64,000 nucleotides of DNA from UBA12545 sp051024685 (GCA_051024685.1 JAZHPA010000001.1:62001-126000), one strand, 5' to 3'; shown: positions 50,345 through 59,488, counted from the first letter of the stretch. Translations and numbers: made by a program. The notes: generated by a model from the sequence alone, not told the origin.

Positions 50345-50606
50345 CTGACGTATCCCCAGTTTTGATCCCAGGCCTGCTTGGCTTTCGCTCGCAAAGGCCT
50401 CCCTCGCGGGCCAAACTAGCGCTTGGCTCAAGGCTCCGGCAGGCTTCCCGGCAAATTCGACCTCCTGTCTCAGTTGCCGGCCTCGGCCATCCATGGCCTC
50501 GGGCCTGCCTCCGCCTTTCGCCTCGCTAAGTTTGGCTACCGCTCAGGTTTAGTCGCTCGCTTCCAAGCCCAAGCAGCCTGCCCTGCAAAAAGTGGGGATA
50601 ACTCAG
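50345..50606 (+). mobile_element. MITE-like element, copy D (262 bp)
   Basis: The cleanest copy. It starts CTGACGTATCCCCAGTTTTG and ends CAAAAAGTGGGGATAACTCAG, with terminal inverted repeats of about 35 imperfect bp. Perfect 8-bp direct repeats CTCTTACG flank it exactly (50337-50344, 50607-50614). It is 98.5 per cent identical to copy B over 262 bp by eye. It lies between the antiporter and the thiamine-binding gene. The remaining 50615-50766 shows no gene. Confidence 0.88.
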
Positions 50607-50766
50607 CTCTTACGGCCTTGACCAGTTTCCTAATCTATTACTAGCCGGAGGGTATAAATTTTTCTTGGCCCAGCCCAAGGGCGTACAATATTATTCCATT
50701 CTACTTTTGAGAAGGAAATCCTGCTTTTTCCCTCAAATTTCCTGCAATATGGAAGAAAAAACGAGA

Positions 50767-51093
50767 TTATGGCCCCTCTTCTCCTCTTTCTGCTAATTTT
50801 CTCTGCACCGAAGCCATTTTGCCCTCCATAGTCACTTTTTTGTCTATCCGCTCGTCAATGCTAATGGTGGTCACCACCCTGAGGGCTCCTTTCTTAAAGG
50901 GCAGTTCATGCATGCGGCGAAAAACTTCAAACAGCACATCTAATTCGCCCTCAATAATAGTGGACATGGGAGTCAGCTGGTATTTAATGCCTTCCACCTG
51001 GCTCAAGAAACGGTGGAGGTCGGCCACATAGGAGCTCAAGCTGGGGGAGCCCGGCGCTCCTATGGGTATCACCGTTATCTGGGCTACCGGCAC
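50767..51093 (-). CDS. MTH1187 family thiamine-binding protein (DUF77)
   Basis: A 108-aa protein with PIGAPGSPSLSSYVADLHRF and YQLTPMSTIIEGELDVLFEV, the core motifs of the MTH1187/YkoF-like family that binds thiamine or its pyrimidine part. It probably buffers a thiamine precursor, but that is inferred from homologues. The GTG start follows AAAGGAGCGAGCAGC. A weak promoter (TTGGAG...CATAAA, 19-bp spacer) may lie at 51116-51145, just outside copy E. Confidence 0.88.
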   Translation of the reverse strand: MPVAQITVIPIGAPGSPSLSSYVADLHRFLSQVEGIKYQLTPMSTIIEGELDVLFEVFRRMHELPFKKGALRVVTTISIDERIDKKVTMEGKMASVQRKLAERGEEGP

Positions 51094-51147
51094 GCTGCTC
51101 GCTCCTTTCTCTTTTTTATGGTCGCAGAAAGGTTATCCTCTCCAACC

Positions 51148-51413
51148 CTGAGTTACCCCCGCTTTTTGTTGGGACGGCCTGCTTAGGCTTGGAAGCGGGC
51201 GAGCCATCATTCGCGGTAGCCAAACTTAAGCTTGGCGAAGGTCGAAAGCAGGCCCAGGGCCATGGACGGCCGAGGCCGGCAACTGAAACAAGAATGTCGA
51301 ATTTGCCGGGAAGCCTGCCGGAGCCTCGAGCCAAGCTTAAAGCTAGGCCCGCGAGGGTTTTGAGAGCTCGCGCCAGCCAAGCAGGCCTAGAAGAAAACCT
51401 GGAAATACGCCAC
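51148..51413 (-). mobile_element. MITE-like element, copy E (266 bp, opposite orientation)
   Basis: The reverse complement of the family, diverged. The left side CTGAGTTACCCCCGCTTTTT is the family right end inverted, and the right side AAAACCTGGAAATACGCCAC is the left end. The interior shares GGAAGCCTGCCGGAGCCT and CCAAGCAGGCCTAG with copies B and D in reverse. No target duplication is clear. It ends 3 bases before the leuS stop codon. Confidence 0.7.
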
Positions 51414-51416
51414 CCT

Positions 51417-53915
51417 CTAGCCAGCCTGCCGGGTGGCAATGTTCACCAATTTATCCGGCACCACAACAATCTTGAGCACCTGCTGTCCCGACAATAATGA
51501 GGCAACCTTTTCCCTTGACAGGACTGCTTCCTTCAAATCTTCCTCTTTAAGGCCGGCCGGCACCTGAAGGCGGTCCCGAACCTTGCCGTTAATTTGAACC
51601 ACTACCGTTACTTCTTCGGTTACCAGGGCTTGAGGATCGTAGCTGGGCCAGCTCTCCAGATGCACACTCCTTTCTTGGCCGATTCCCTGCCATAGCTCCT
51701 CGGCGATATGGGGTGCAAAGGGAGCCAGCAGGGTGATGAGCTTCTTTAACCCTTCCTTCACCAGGGGCAGGTTTTGCTCCGGTTCCGGCACACTATCCTG
51801 GTAATGGTAAAAACCGTTGACCAGTTCCATAATGGCGCTGATGGCGGTATTGAAATTGAAGCGCTCTTCGATATCCTCGGTGACCTTTTTGATGGTAGCA
51901 TGGATCAGCCGGTACAATTCTCTGTCGGCCCGGCCGGCCGGTTTGATTTCCCCTTTACCGGCCTGGATGCCGCGAACTCTGGTGCTATAATTATATACCA
52001 GCCGCCATACCCGGTTTAAAAAACGATAGCATCCCTCTACTCCCTGATCGCTCCATTCCAGGTCCCGCTCGGGCGGGGCAGCAAAAAGAATAAACAGGCG
52101 CGCGGTGTCGGCACCATAGCGCTCAATAATCTCCTCGGGGCTCACCACATTGCCCTTGGACTTGGACATCTTGCCCCCATCCTTCAGCACCATGCCCTGG
52201 GTCAACAAGTTCTGGAAAGGTTCTTCCACCCCTACCAGGCCGAAATCGTAGAGAGCCTTGGTGAAGAAACGGGCGTACATGAGGTGGAGAATGGCGTGTT
52301 CCACCCCGCCTATATACTGGTCTACATTCATCCAGTAGTCCACCTTATCCCTGTCAAAAGGAATCTCCTGGCTGTGGGGAGTGGTGTACCGCAGAAAATA
52401 CCAAGAGGAGCAGACAAAGGTATCCATGGTGTCCGTTTCCCGGCGCGCAGGCTTGCCACAGGCGGGGCAGGTGGTATGAACAAACTCGGGACAATCCTTT
52501 AAGGGCGATTCCCCGGTGGGCTTAAATTCCACCCCTTCGGGCAAGATTACGGGTAAGTCTTCCTCTGGAACGGGTACGATCCCACAATGGTCGCAGTATA
52601 TTATGGGGATGGGTGCCCCCCAATAGCGCTGCCGGGAAATCAACCAATCACGCAGCTTATAATTTATCTTGCGCCTGCCCATTCCCCTTTCTTCCAAGTA
52701 GCGGATTATCTTTTCTTTACCTTCTTCACTGGGCAGGCCGCTAAAAGGCCCGGAATTGACCATAAGGCCCGGCTCCACATAGGCTTCCACCATGGTGGCG
52801 GCGTCCAGTTCCCGGCCGGGGGGTTGGATTACCACTTTTACGGGCAGTCCGTACTTGCGGGCGAAGGCAAAGTCGCGCTCGTCGTGGGCGGGAACCCCCA
52901 TCACGGCCCCCGTGCCGTACTCCATGAGGACGTAGTTGGCAATCCATATAGGAATTCTTTCCCCGCTGACGGGGTTCGCGGCATAAGCCCCTATGAACAA
53001 ACCTTCCTTTTCTTTTTCCGTGGCCGTCCGGTCGAGGGCGCTCAAGTGCCGCGCGGCCTGAACAAATTCCCTCACCGGCTCCTCATAGGGGGTTCCCCTG
53101 GTCAACTTCTCTACCAGGGGGTGTTCCGGCGCCAGTACCATATAGGTAACGCCAAAAAGGGTGTCCGGCCGGGTGGTAAACACCGGGATCTTTTCCCCGC
53201 TACCTGCAACGGAAAAGACCACCTCCGCACCCACGCTCTTCCCGATCCAGTTTTCCTGCATCACCTTGACCTTCTCCGGCCAGCCGGGCAGCTTCTTTAA
53301 GTCGTTAAGTAAACGTTCGGCATAATCGGTAATGCGGAAAAACCACTGTTCCAGGTCCCGGTGGGTGACCGGCGTGCCGCACCGTTCGCAAGCCCCGCCC
53401 ACTACCTGCTCGTTGGCCAGGACGGTGGCACAGGAGGGGCACCAATTGACGGCCGCCTTTTTCCGGTAGGCCAAGCCGTGTTTATACATCTGAAGGAAAA
53501 GCCACTGGGTCCATTTATAGTAGCTGGGGTGGCAGGTGGCAATTTCCCGCTCCCAATCGTAGCTTATGCCCATGGCCTGGAGCTGGCGGCGCATGTTGGC
53601 TATATTCCTCCAGGTCCATTCCGCCGGGTGGATGCCGTGTTTAATAGCCGCATTTTCCGCCGGCAGGCCAAAGGCGTCCCATCCCATGGGATGAAGAACG
53701 TTGAATCCCCGCATTCGCTTATAGCGGGCCACCACATCCCCGATGGAATAGTTGCGCACATGCCCCATATGCAGGTTGCCGGAAGGATAAGGAAACATCT
53801 CCAGGCAGTAAAACTTGGGCTTAGCCTTATCCTCGGTCACTTTATAAAGCTCGCTGGCGTCCCAGCGGCGCTGCCACTTGGGCTCGATCTCCTTGAAGTT
53901 ATATCTAGCCTCCAT
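51417..53915 (-). CDS. leuS: Leucine--tRNA ligase
   Basis: A class I synthetase. The HIGH motif is HMGH (49-52; PYPSGNLHMGHVRN). KMSKS is at about 582-586. The editing domain CP1 and the zinc-binding CSSCATVLANEQVVGGACERC-like region (C-x2-C, C-x2-C) are present. The length of 832 aa is complete. It follows the yqeK-rsfS gene and precedes repeat copy E. Confidence 0.97.
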   Translation of the reverse strand: MEARYNFKEIEPKWQRRWDASELYKVTEDKAKPKFYCLEMFPYPSGNLHMGHVRNYSIGDVVARYKRMRGFNVLHPMGWDAFGLPAENAAIKHGIHPAEWTWRNIANMRRQLQAMGISYDWEREIATCHPSYYKWTQWLFLQMYKHGLAYRKKAAVNWCPSCATVLANEQVVGGACERCGTPVTHRDLEQWFFRITDYAERLLNDLKKLPGWPEKVKVMQENWIGKSVGAEVVFSVAGSGEKIPVFTTRPDTLFGVTYMVLAPEHPLVEKLTRGTPYEEPVREFVQAARHLSALDRTATEKEKEGLFIGAYAANPVSGERIPIWIANYVLMEYGTGAVMGVPAHDERDFAFARKYGLPVKVVIQPPGRELDAATMVEAYVEPGLMVNSGPFSGLPSEEGKEKIIRYLEERGMGRRKINYKLRDWLISRQRYWGAPIPIIYCDHCGIVPVPEEDLPVILPEGVEFKPTGESPLKDCPEFVHTTCPACGKPARRETDTMDTFVCSSWYFLRYTTPHSQEIPFDRDKVDYWMNVDQYIGGVEHAILHLMYARFFTKALYDFGLVGVEEPFQNLLTQGMVLKDGGKMSKSKGNVVSPEEIIERYGADTARLFILFAAPPERDLEWSDQGVEGCYRFLNRVWRLVYNYSTRVRGIQAGKGEIKPAGRADRELYRLIHATIKKVTEDIEERFNFNTAISAIMELVNGFYHYQDSVPEPEQNLPLVKEGLKKLITLLAPFAPHIAEELWQGIGQERSVHLESWPSYDPQALVTEEVTVVVQINGKVRDRLQVPAGLKEEDLKEAVLSREKVASLLSGQQVLKIVVVPDKLVNIATRQAG

Positions 53916-53934
53916 ATCGCGCTCTTCACCCCTT

Positions 53935-54861
53935 TTATGCTTCCAGCTCTACTATCTCAGCATCGCCCCAGAGGCGTTCCAGGTCATAAAACCTGCGGTC
54001 TTCCTCTAAAAAGACATGAACCACCACGCCCCCGAAATCCAACAGGATCCACCGCGCGGACGTATATCCTTCCCGGCGCAGGAGCTGGCCTCCCGCTTCG
54101 ACCACCTTTTCCTCAATTTCCCGGGCTATGGCCTGCACCTGCGTGGTGGAGGTACCGTGGGTAATGACAAAGTAGTCGGCTATTAAGGAAATTTTACGTA
54201 TATCCAGGATGACCACTTGCTGGCCCTTCTTGCCCTTAGCAGCCTGGGCAGCCACCCGGGCTACCCGTAGGGTGTCCGTCAAGCAACTAAAACCCCCTTT
54301 ATGATTAAACAGCAAATAGTTGCGAGCTTCTACCGTAACCGGGTGGAGAAGCTGGCCCCTTTTTAATACATAAACAATATTGCTTTCCAGGGCCTCTAAC
54401 AGCCCGCGGTCCAGGTCTTCCTCGGCCGCGCGCCGCAAGGCATCTACGCCGGGATATTGTCTCCCGGGTTCCAGGGCATCGGCCAGATAGATAATTTTGT
54501 CCAGGAGGCTCATGGCCGGTGCACCGACGGTATGCCGGCTTATGGCCTGCAAAATTTCCTCGTCTTCTATACCTACTTCTCGTTTTAATAACCACGCGCC
54601 TACCGGCCCATGTAAGAGGACCGGCACTTTCTTTTCAATGGCATGGCTGATGAGGCCCGCCTTTTCGGCCCACGCCACAAGTTCTTCCGGCGCCAGGTCC
54701 CGGGCGTAATCATGCAGCAGACCCGCCAACCGGGCTTTTTCCGCGGACGCCCCATATTTGGCCGCCAAATGGGCAGCGTAACCCGCCACTCCGTGGCTGT
54801 GGCGGAGGCGTTCGGGCGACAGCCTCCGGGCCAGCAGTTCGCTGTAATACTCTATCATCAA
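53935..54861 (-). CDS. yqeK/rsfS: Fused YqeK (Ap4A hydrolase, HD) and ribosome silencing factor RsfS
   Basis: A single 308-aa frame that combines two genes usually separate. Residues 1-193 are YqeK: HSHGVAGYAAHLA and GLLHDYARDL carry the HD site of the symmetric Ap4A hydrolase. Residues 194-308 are RsfS: VILDIRKISLIADYFVITHG, TSTTQVQAIAREIEEKVVEA and ARWILLDFGGVVVHVFLEED, which bind L14 and block subunit joining. An internal TTG at 54282, 10 nt after AAAGGGGG, could also start RsfS alone. The genomic order nadD-yqeK-rsfS-leuS is the usual one. Confidence 0.92.
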   Translation of the reverse strand: MMIEYYSELLARRLSPERLRHSHGVAGYAAHLAAKYGASAEKARLAGLLHDYARDLAPEELVAWAEKAGLISHAIEKKVPVLLHGPVGAWLLKREVGIEDEEILQAISRHTVGAPAMSLLDKIIYLADALEPGRQYPGVDALRRAAEEDLDRGLLEALESNIVYVLKRGQLLHPVTVEARNYLLFNHKGGFSCLTDTLRVARVAAQAAKGKKGQQVVILDIRKISLIADYFVITHGTSTTQVQAIAREIEEKVVEAGGQLLRREGYTSARWILLDFGGVVVHVFLEEDRRFYDLERLWGDAEIVELEA

Positions 54862-54873
54862 GGATCTCCCTCA

Positions 54874-54906
54874 CCCTGGGGGGCAGGACTTATCTGCCCC
54901 CCAGGG
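54874..54906. other. Strong hairpin directly upstream of the yqeK-rsfS ribosome site
   Basis: Perfect 13-bp arms CCCTGGGGGGCAG (54874-54886) and CTGCCCCCCAGGG (54894-54906) with a 7-nt loop. No T-tract follows on the minus strand; instead GAGGGAGATCC, the ribosome site of yqeK, starts within 3 nt. On its plus side CAAAACTGAGGATAACG (54908-54924) resembles the right end of the MITE-like family, so this may be a remnant. Confidence 0.6.
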
Positions 54907-54970
54907 CCAAAACTGAGGATAACGCCATGCGCTCCTCCTTGAAGAAAAACCCCCTATCAGCAATAGGAGG

Positions 54971-55594
54971 TCAACCTAAGTATAAACCTTCCCGCCGGAT
55001 ATATTCCTCCACCGCCTCAGGTAACAAATATTTTATGGTCTTACCTTCTCTGACCCGCCGGCGAATGTCGGTGGAAGAAATGGCTAAAGCCGGCACTTCG
55101 AGAAAATGAATACGCTGCCACCCGTCGGGCGGCAACTGGGGTTTTAAGTCCTTGAGCTTCTCTAAGGGAAAGCCGGGCCGCGTGGCCGCAATAAAGCGGC
55201 ACTTCCGCAGGAGGTCTTCTACATCCTTCCAGTGCAAAATCTCCAGAATGGCATCTGCCCCGGTAATAAAATAAAGCTCCGGTTCGGGGCCCAGCAACCG
55301 GCGAAATTCCGTCACCGTATCGATGGTATAGGATAAACCCGGCCGGTCAATCTCTATACGCGACACTTCAAAGTAGTGGTTGCTGGCGGTGGCCAGCACC
55401 GTCATGCGGTAGCGGTGTTCGGCCGGAGTAACCAAGCAATCTTTCTTATGGGGCGGATGGCCGGAAGGGATAAAGATCACTCTCTCCAGCTTGAACTCAT
55501 CGCGTGCTTCCTCTGCGGCAACCAGATGGCCGTAATGAATGGGATCAAAAGTCCCTCCCATTAAGCCCACGTGTTGCAAACAACTGGCGGTCAT
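54971..55594 (-). CDS. nadD: Nicotinate-nucleotide adenylyltransferase
   Basis: Makes NaAD from NaMN and ATP in NAD synthesis. The nucleotidyltransferase motif is GGTFDPIHYGHLVAAEEARD, with ISSTDIRRRVREGKTIKYLL near the C-terminus. FIPSGHPPHKK is the substrate loop. The length is 207 aa. Confidence 0.96.
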   Translation of the reverse strand: MTASCLQHVGLMGGTFDPIHYGHLVAAEEARDEFKLERVIFIPSGHPPHKKDCLVTPAEHRYRMTVLATASNHYFEVSRIEIDRPGLSYTIDTVTEFRRLLGPEPELYFITGADAILEILHWKDVEDLLRKCRFIAATRPGFPLEKLKDLKPQLPPDGWQRIHFLEVPALAISSTDIRRRVREGKTIKYLLPEAVEEYIRREGLYLG

Positions 55595-55637
55595 CTTTTC
55601 CCCCCGGTCTACCTGCGCTACAGCAGTATTTTAGCAA

Positions 55638-56894
55638 TTACTGGCGCACCTGTCCACTACCGAAGACGATATATTTAAAAGTCGTCAACTGTTCCGGCCC
55701 CATGGGCCCCCGGGCATGAAGTTTCTGGGTGCTAATGCCGATTTCGGCGCCGAAGCCGTACTGAAATCCATCGGTAAAGCGGGTAGATGCGTTGACATAC
55801 ACCGCGGCTGCATCAACCCGGCGCAGGAATTCCATGGCCCGGGCATAGTTGTTGGTCACGATGGCCTCGGAATGTTTGGTCCCGTAAGTGGTGATATGGT
55901 CGATGGCTTCCTCCAGGTCATTGACCACTTTAACCGCCAAGATGAGGTCCAGGTACTCGGTGGCCCAATCCTCCTCGGTGGCCTCCCGGGCAAAGGGAAC
56001 CAGGGCCCGCGTATTTTCGCAGCCGCGCAGTTCTACGCCTAACTCCTTTAATTGCGGCGCCACAACCGGCAGGAAAGCCGGCGCAATTTTACGGTGCACC
56101 AGCAGGGTTTCCATGGCATTGCAAACTCCAGGCCGCTGGGTTTTGGCATTGACGACAATCCTTGCAGCCATTTCCAGATCGGCATCTTCGTCTACGTATA
56201 CATGGCAGTTGCCTACTCCGGTTTCAATGACCGGCACGCTAGCGTTCTCCACCACCGTGCGGATGAGCCCAGCGCCGCCCCGGGGAATGAGGACATCGAT
56301 ATACTCATTGAGGCGCATCATGACCTGTACCGCCTCGCGGTCGGTAGTTTCCACCAGCTGGATGGCCCCCTCCGGCGCTCCGGCCGCGGTAGCCGCCGCG
56401 CTGATAATATGCGCAATGGCGCGGTTGGAGTTGATGGCCTCGGAACCGCCCCGCAGGATTACCGCGTTACCCGTTTTCAAACAAAGGCCGGCGGCATCCA
56501 CCGTCACGTTGGGCCGGGCCTCGTAAATGATGCCGATGACTCCGAGGGGTACCCGCATGCGGCCGATGGTGAGGCCGTTAGGCCGGGTCCACATGGACGT
56601 GATTTCTCCCACCGGGTCGGGAAGGTTAACGAGGGCCTCCAGCCCGGCCGCCATCTCCTCAATGCGCTTCTCATTAAGAAGGAGGCGGTCCAGCAGAGCC
56701 CGGGAGAGCCCCTGGGCCTTCCCGGCCTCCATGTCCAGGGCATTGCTCTTGAGAATTTCTGCCGACTGTTCCCTTAGGGCCTGGGCCATGGCCCTTAGGG
56801 CCTTGTTCTTCACCTCGGTATTTAAGGTGGCCAACTTCTGGGCTGCCGCCCGTGCCCTTTGGCCCAGGACGACGATCTCCTCCCGCACCGCCAT
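55638..56894 (-). CDS. proA: Glutamate-5-semialdehyde dehydrogenase (gamma-glutamyl phosphate reductase)
   Basis: The second enzyme of proline synthesis, reducing gamma-glutamyl phosphate. The ALDH fold includes LRGGSEAINSNRAIAH, VPVIETGVGNCHVYVDEDAD and the catalytic cysteine in RPGVCNAMETLLVHR. STRFTDGFQYGFGAEIGIST is the C-terminal signature. I chose the ATG at 56894 (MAVREEIVVLGQ), which follows GGGGGTGGACTAAGAGAA; the frame could open at 56927 but would overlap proB. Confidence 0.95.
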   Translation of the reverse strand: MAVREEIVVLGQRARAAAQKLATLNTEVKNKALRAMAQALREQSAEILKSNALDMEAGKAQGLSRALLDRLLLNEKRIEEMAAGLEALVNLPDPVGEITSMWTRPNGLTIGRMRVPLGVIGIIYEARPNVTVDAAGLCLKTGNAVILRGGSEAINSNRAIAHIISAAATAAGAPEGAIQLVETTDREAVQVMMRLNEYIDVLIPRGGAGLIRTVVENASVPVIETGVGNCHVYVDEDADLEMAARIVVNAKTQRPGVCNAMETLLVHRKIAPAFLPVVAPQLKELGVELRGCENTRALVPFAREATEEDWATEYLDLILAVKVVNDLEEAIDHITTYGTKHSEAIVTNNYARAMEFLRRVDAAAVYVNASTRFTDGFQYGFGAEIGISTQKLHARGPMGPEQLTTFKYIVFGSGQVRQ

Positions 56895-56913
56895 TTCTCT
56901 TAGTCCACCCCCG

Positions 56914-58050
56914 TTATGCGAGTACAATTAGATTATCGCGGTGTACTACTTCATCATAATCTTTGCGCCCCAGAATTGCAAGAATTTCACCGGTTTTCCT
57001 CCCCTGTATGCGCCTTATCTCTTCCGCCGAATAGTTGGTCATGCCGCGCGCAATTTCATTTCCCTCGGGACCCACGATGCTCACCAGGCTCCCGTGCTCA
57101 AAGTCTCCTTCTACACCCGTAATGCCGCTGGGCAGTAAGCTCTTACCCCGGTGAATAATGGCCCGGGCGGCACCGGCATCCACCCAAATTTTCCCCTGGG
57201 CCATGGGGCCATAGGCCAACCACTTCTTGCGGCCGTGGGCCCGGTGTTCCCGGGGCAGGAAAAGGGTCCCTACTTCTTCACCCCTTAAGATACCTGCGAT
57301 CCGGCCGGGCAGCAGGCCGCTAGCTATAATTACGGGAATGCCGAAACTGGTGGCCAGGCGGGCCGCTTGTAACTTGGTAACCATACCTCCGGTGGCCCAA
57401 GTGGAACCGCAACCTCCGGCCAGGGCTTCTAATTCCGGGCCGATCTCTTCTACCACCGGGATAAGCCGGGCGTCGGGGCACGAACGGGGATCGGCCGTAT
57501 ATAGGCCCTCGCTGTCTGTTAGGAGGATCAATGCATCGGCATCCACCAGGCCGGCCACCAGGGCCGACAGGGTGTCGTTGTCCCCCACCCGGATCTCTTC
57601 CACCACCACCGTATCGTTTTCGTTTACGATGGGTAGGACGCCTAAACGCAAGAGGGCCCCAAAGGTATGGCGAGCGTTGAGGTAACGCCGGCGATCGGCC
57701 AGGTCGTCCCTGGTCAACAAGACTTGAGCTACAGTTAGTCCATATTCGCCAAAGAATTTTTCGTACATATGCATTAGCATGCCCTGGCCCACAGCAGCCG
57801 CTGCCTGCTTTTCCGGCAGCGTACGCGGCCGCTCCCTAAGGCCCAGTCTACCCATGCCGGCCCCCACCGCGCCAGAAGTGACCAGAATCACCTGCCGCCC
57901 GGCATTGACCTGATCGGCCAGCTCCCGTACCAGCCGTTCCATACGCTCAAGATTGAGCTTTCCCGTCTGATGGGTAAGGGTGCTGGTACCTACCTTCACC
58001 ACCACCCGCTTGGTGTCGGCCAGGGCACACCGGCAGTCGCTAGCCGTCAA
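56914..58050 (-). CDS. proB: Glutamate 5-kinase with PUA domain
   Basis: The first step of proline synthesis, inhibited by proline in the family. The AAK domain has VVKVGTSTLTHQTGKLNLER, VTSGAVGAGMGRLGLRERP and IVNENDTVVVEEIRVGDND. The C-terminal PUA domain runs from about residue 287 (GVEGDFEHGSLVSIVGPEGN). The length of 378 aa is that of the full enzyme. Confidence 0.96.
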   Translation of the reverse strand: MTASDCRCALADTKRVVVKVGTSTLTHQTGKLNLERMERLVRELADQVNAGRQVILVTSGAVGAGMGRLGLRERPRTLPEKQAAAAVGQGMLMHMYEKFFGEYGLTVAQVLLTRDDLADRRRYLNARHTFGALLRLGVLPIVNENDTVVVEEIRVGDNDTLSALVAGLVDADALILLTDSEGLYTADPRSCPDARLIPVVEEIGPELEALAGGCGSTWATGGMVTKLQAARLATSFGIPVIIASGLLPGRIAGILRGEEVGTLFLPREHRAHGRKKWLAYGPMAQGKIWVDAGAARAIIHRGKSLLPSGITGVEGDFEHGSLVSIVGPEGNEIARGMTNYSAEEIRRIQGRKTGEILAILGRKDYDEVVHRDNLIVLA

Positions 58051-58067
58051 AGTTCCCCCTCCCCCGG

Positions 58068-59336
58068 TTACTCCTCCAGCTGAAACTCCTGATCCCTTAT
58101 ACGAATGGTATCCCCCGGGCGGGCGCCGGCCCGCCGCAGAGCATCTTCAACTCCCAGGCGTTTTAAAGCCTGCTGCAGGCGCAGCACCGCCGCCTCACTG
58201 CCGAAATCGGTCATGGCCACCCGGCGCTCCACCTCCCGGCCGGAAACAACAAATACGCCGTTCTCCCGGGTTATGGTGAAGGTCTCAGGTGGTAAGACCA
58301 CCCTTCTGGCTGTCTCTTCCGGGGCCTCACTCTTCACCTCTGGTAGAGCTTCCAGAAGTTCTACCAAATACCATAACAGGGGCTCAATTCCCTCCCCCTT
58401 CAAAGCTGCAATGGGAAATATGCGGTGCTTTTCACCCAGCTCCTGGGTGAGAAACCTCCAGTTTTCTTCTCCACCGGGAAGGTCTATCTTATTGGCCGCA
58501 ATAACCTGAGGGCGCCTTAGAAGTTCAGGGCTGTAATGGCCCAGTTCATTGTTGACCGTTTCGAAGTTGCGGAGGATTTCATCCAGGCTCTTCATCCCAA
58601 CATCCAGCACGTGGACCAGTACCCGGGTCCTCTCGATATGGCGCAGGAACTTTAATCCCAACCCTGCTCCCTGATGGGCGCCTTCAATAAGGCCAGGAAT
58701 ATCGGCTACTACAAAGGAGTGTTCCTCATCCAGGCGCACCACGCCCAGGTTGGGGGTCAAGGTAGTAAAGGGGTAATCGGCAATCTTGGGCCGGGCGGCG
58801 GATATGCGGGATAGCAAAGTGGATTTCCCCGCATTGGGCAGGCCTACCAGTCCTACATCGGCCAGGAGCTTAAGCTCCAACCGGATCCACCGCTCCTCCC
58901 CTGGCTCCCCCTTCTCCGCAAACTTCGGGGCCTGCTCCCGGGAGTTGGCAAAGCGGGCATTGCCCCGACCCCCGCGGCCGCCCGCCGCTACCACCACCCT
59001 CTGACCGGGAGCAACGAGGTCCGCCAAAACCTCTCCGGTAACCGCGTCGCGCACCACGGTCCCCACCGGTACCCGCAGAATCAGGTCGGGGGCGCTGCGG
59101 CCGTGTTTATTCTTACCCTGGCCATGTTCGCCCCGTTCGGCGCGGTAATGACTGCGGTAGCGGAAATCCACCAGGGTCCTGAGGCCCGGATCGGCTTCCA
59201 GGAAGACGCTGCCGCCCCGACCGCCGTCGCCACCGCTGGGGCCCCCGCGGGGTACGTACTTTTCCCGTCGGAAGGCCACCGCCCCGTTACCGCCGTCACC
59301 GCCGCGGACATATATTTTTGCTTCGTCGTAAAACAT
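58068..59336 (-). CDS. obgE: GTPase Obg (CgtA)
   Basis: An essential GTPase of 50S assembly and stress response. The Gly-rich Obg fold (1-158) has RGGDGGNGAVAFRREKYVPR. The G domain has G1 GLPNAGKST (165-173), DIPGLIEGAHQGAGLG and NKIDL. The OCT C-terminal domain follows (about 340-422). The length of 422 aa is typical of Gram-positive Obg. It lies after spo0B, as in Bacillus. Confidence 0.97.
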   Translation of the reverse strand: MFYDEAKIYVRGGDGGNGAVAFRREKYVPRGGPSGGDGGRGGSVFLEADPGLRTLVDFRYRSHYRAERGEHGQGKNKHGRSAPDLILRVPVGTVVRDAVTGEVLADLVAPGQRVVVAAGGRGGRGNARFANSREQAPKFAEKGEPGEERWIRLELKLLADVGLVGLPNAGKSTLLSRISAARPKIADYPFTTLTPNLGVVRLDEEHSFVVADIPGLIEGAHQGAGLGLKFLRHIERTRVLVHVLDVGMKSLDEILRNFETVNNELGHYSPELLRRPQVIAANKIDLPGGEENWRFLTQELGEKHRIFPIAALKGEGIEPLLWYLVELLEALPEVKSEAPEETARRVVLPPETFTITRENGVFVVSGREVERRVAMTDFGSEAAVLRLQQALKRLGVEDALRRAGARPGDTIRIRDQEFQLEE

Positions 59337-59420
59337 GGATGCTGACCTCTGCCCCTTTTGAGCTGACGTACTCCTTTAGCATCTTAAAGACTAGCCCTTG
59401 GGGGGCAAAAAAGTATATAA

Positions 59421-59436
59421 CCCCCTTTTGCGGGGG
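59421..59436 (-). terminator. Small hairpin between spo0B and obgE
   Basis: CCCCC (59421-59425) and GGGGG (59432-59436) with a 6-nt loop. On the minus strand TTATATACTTTTTTG follows, a weak termination tail. It may only attenuate transcription into obgE. Confidence 0.4.
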
Positions 59437-59488
59437 AACAAAAATCCTGTGGCCGGGGATGCCCGTAGACGGACCAATAAGGTCGCAC

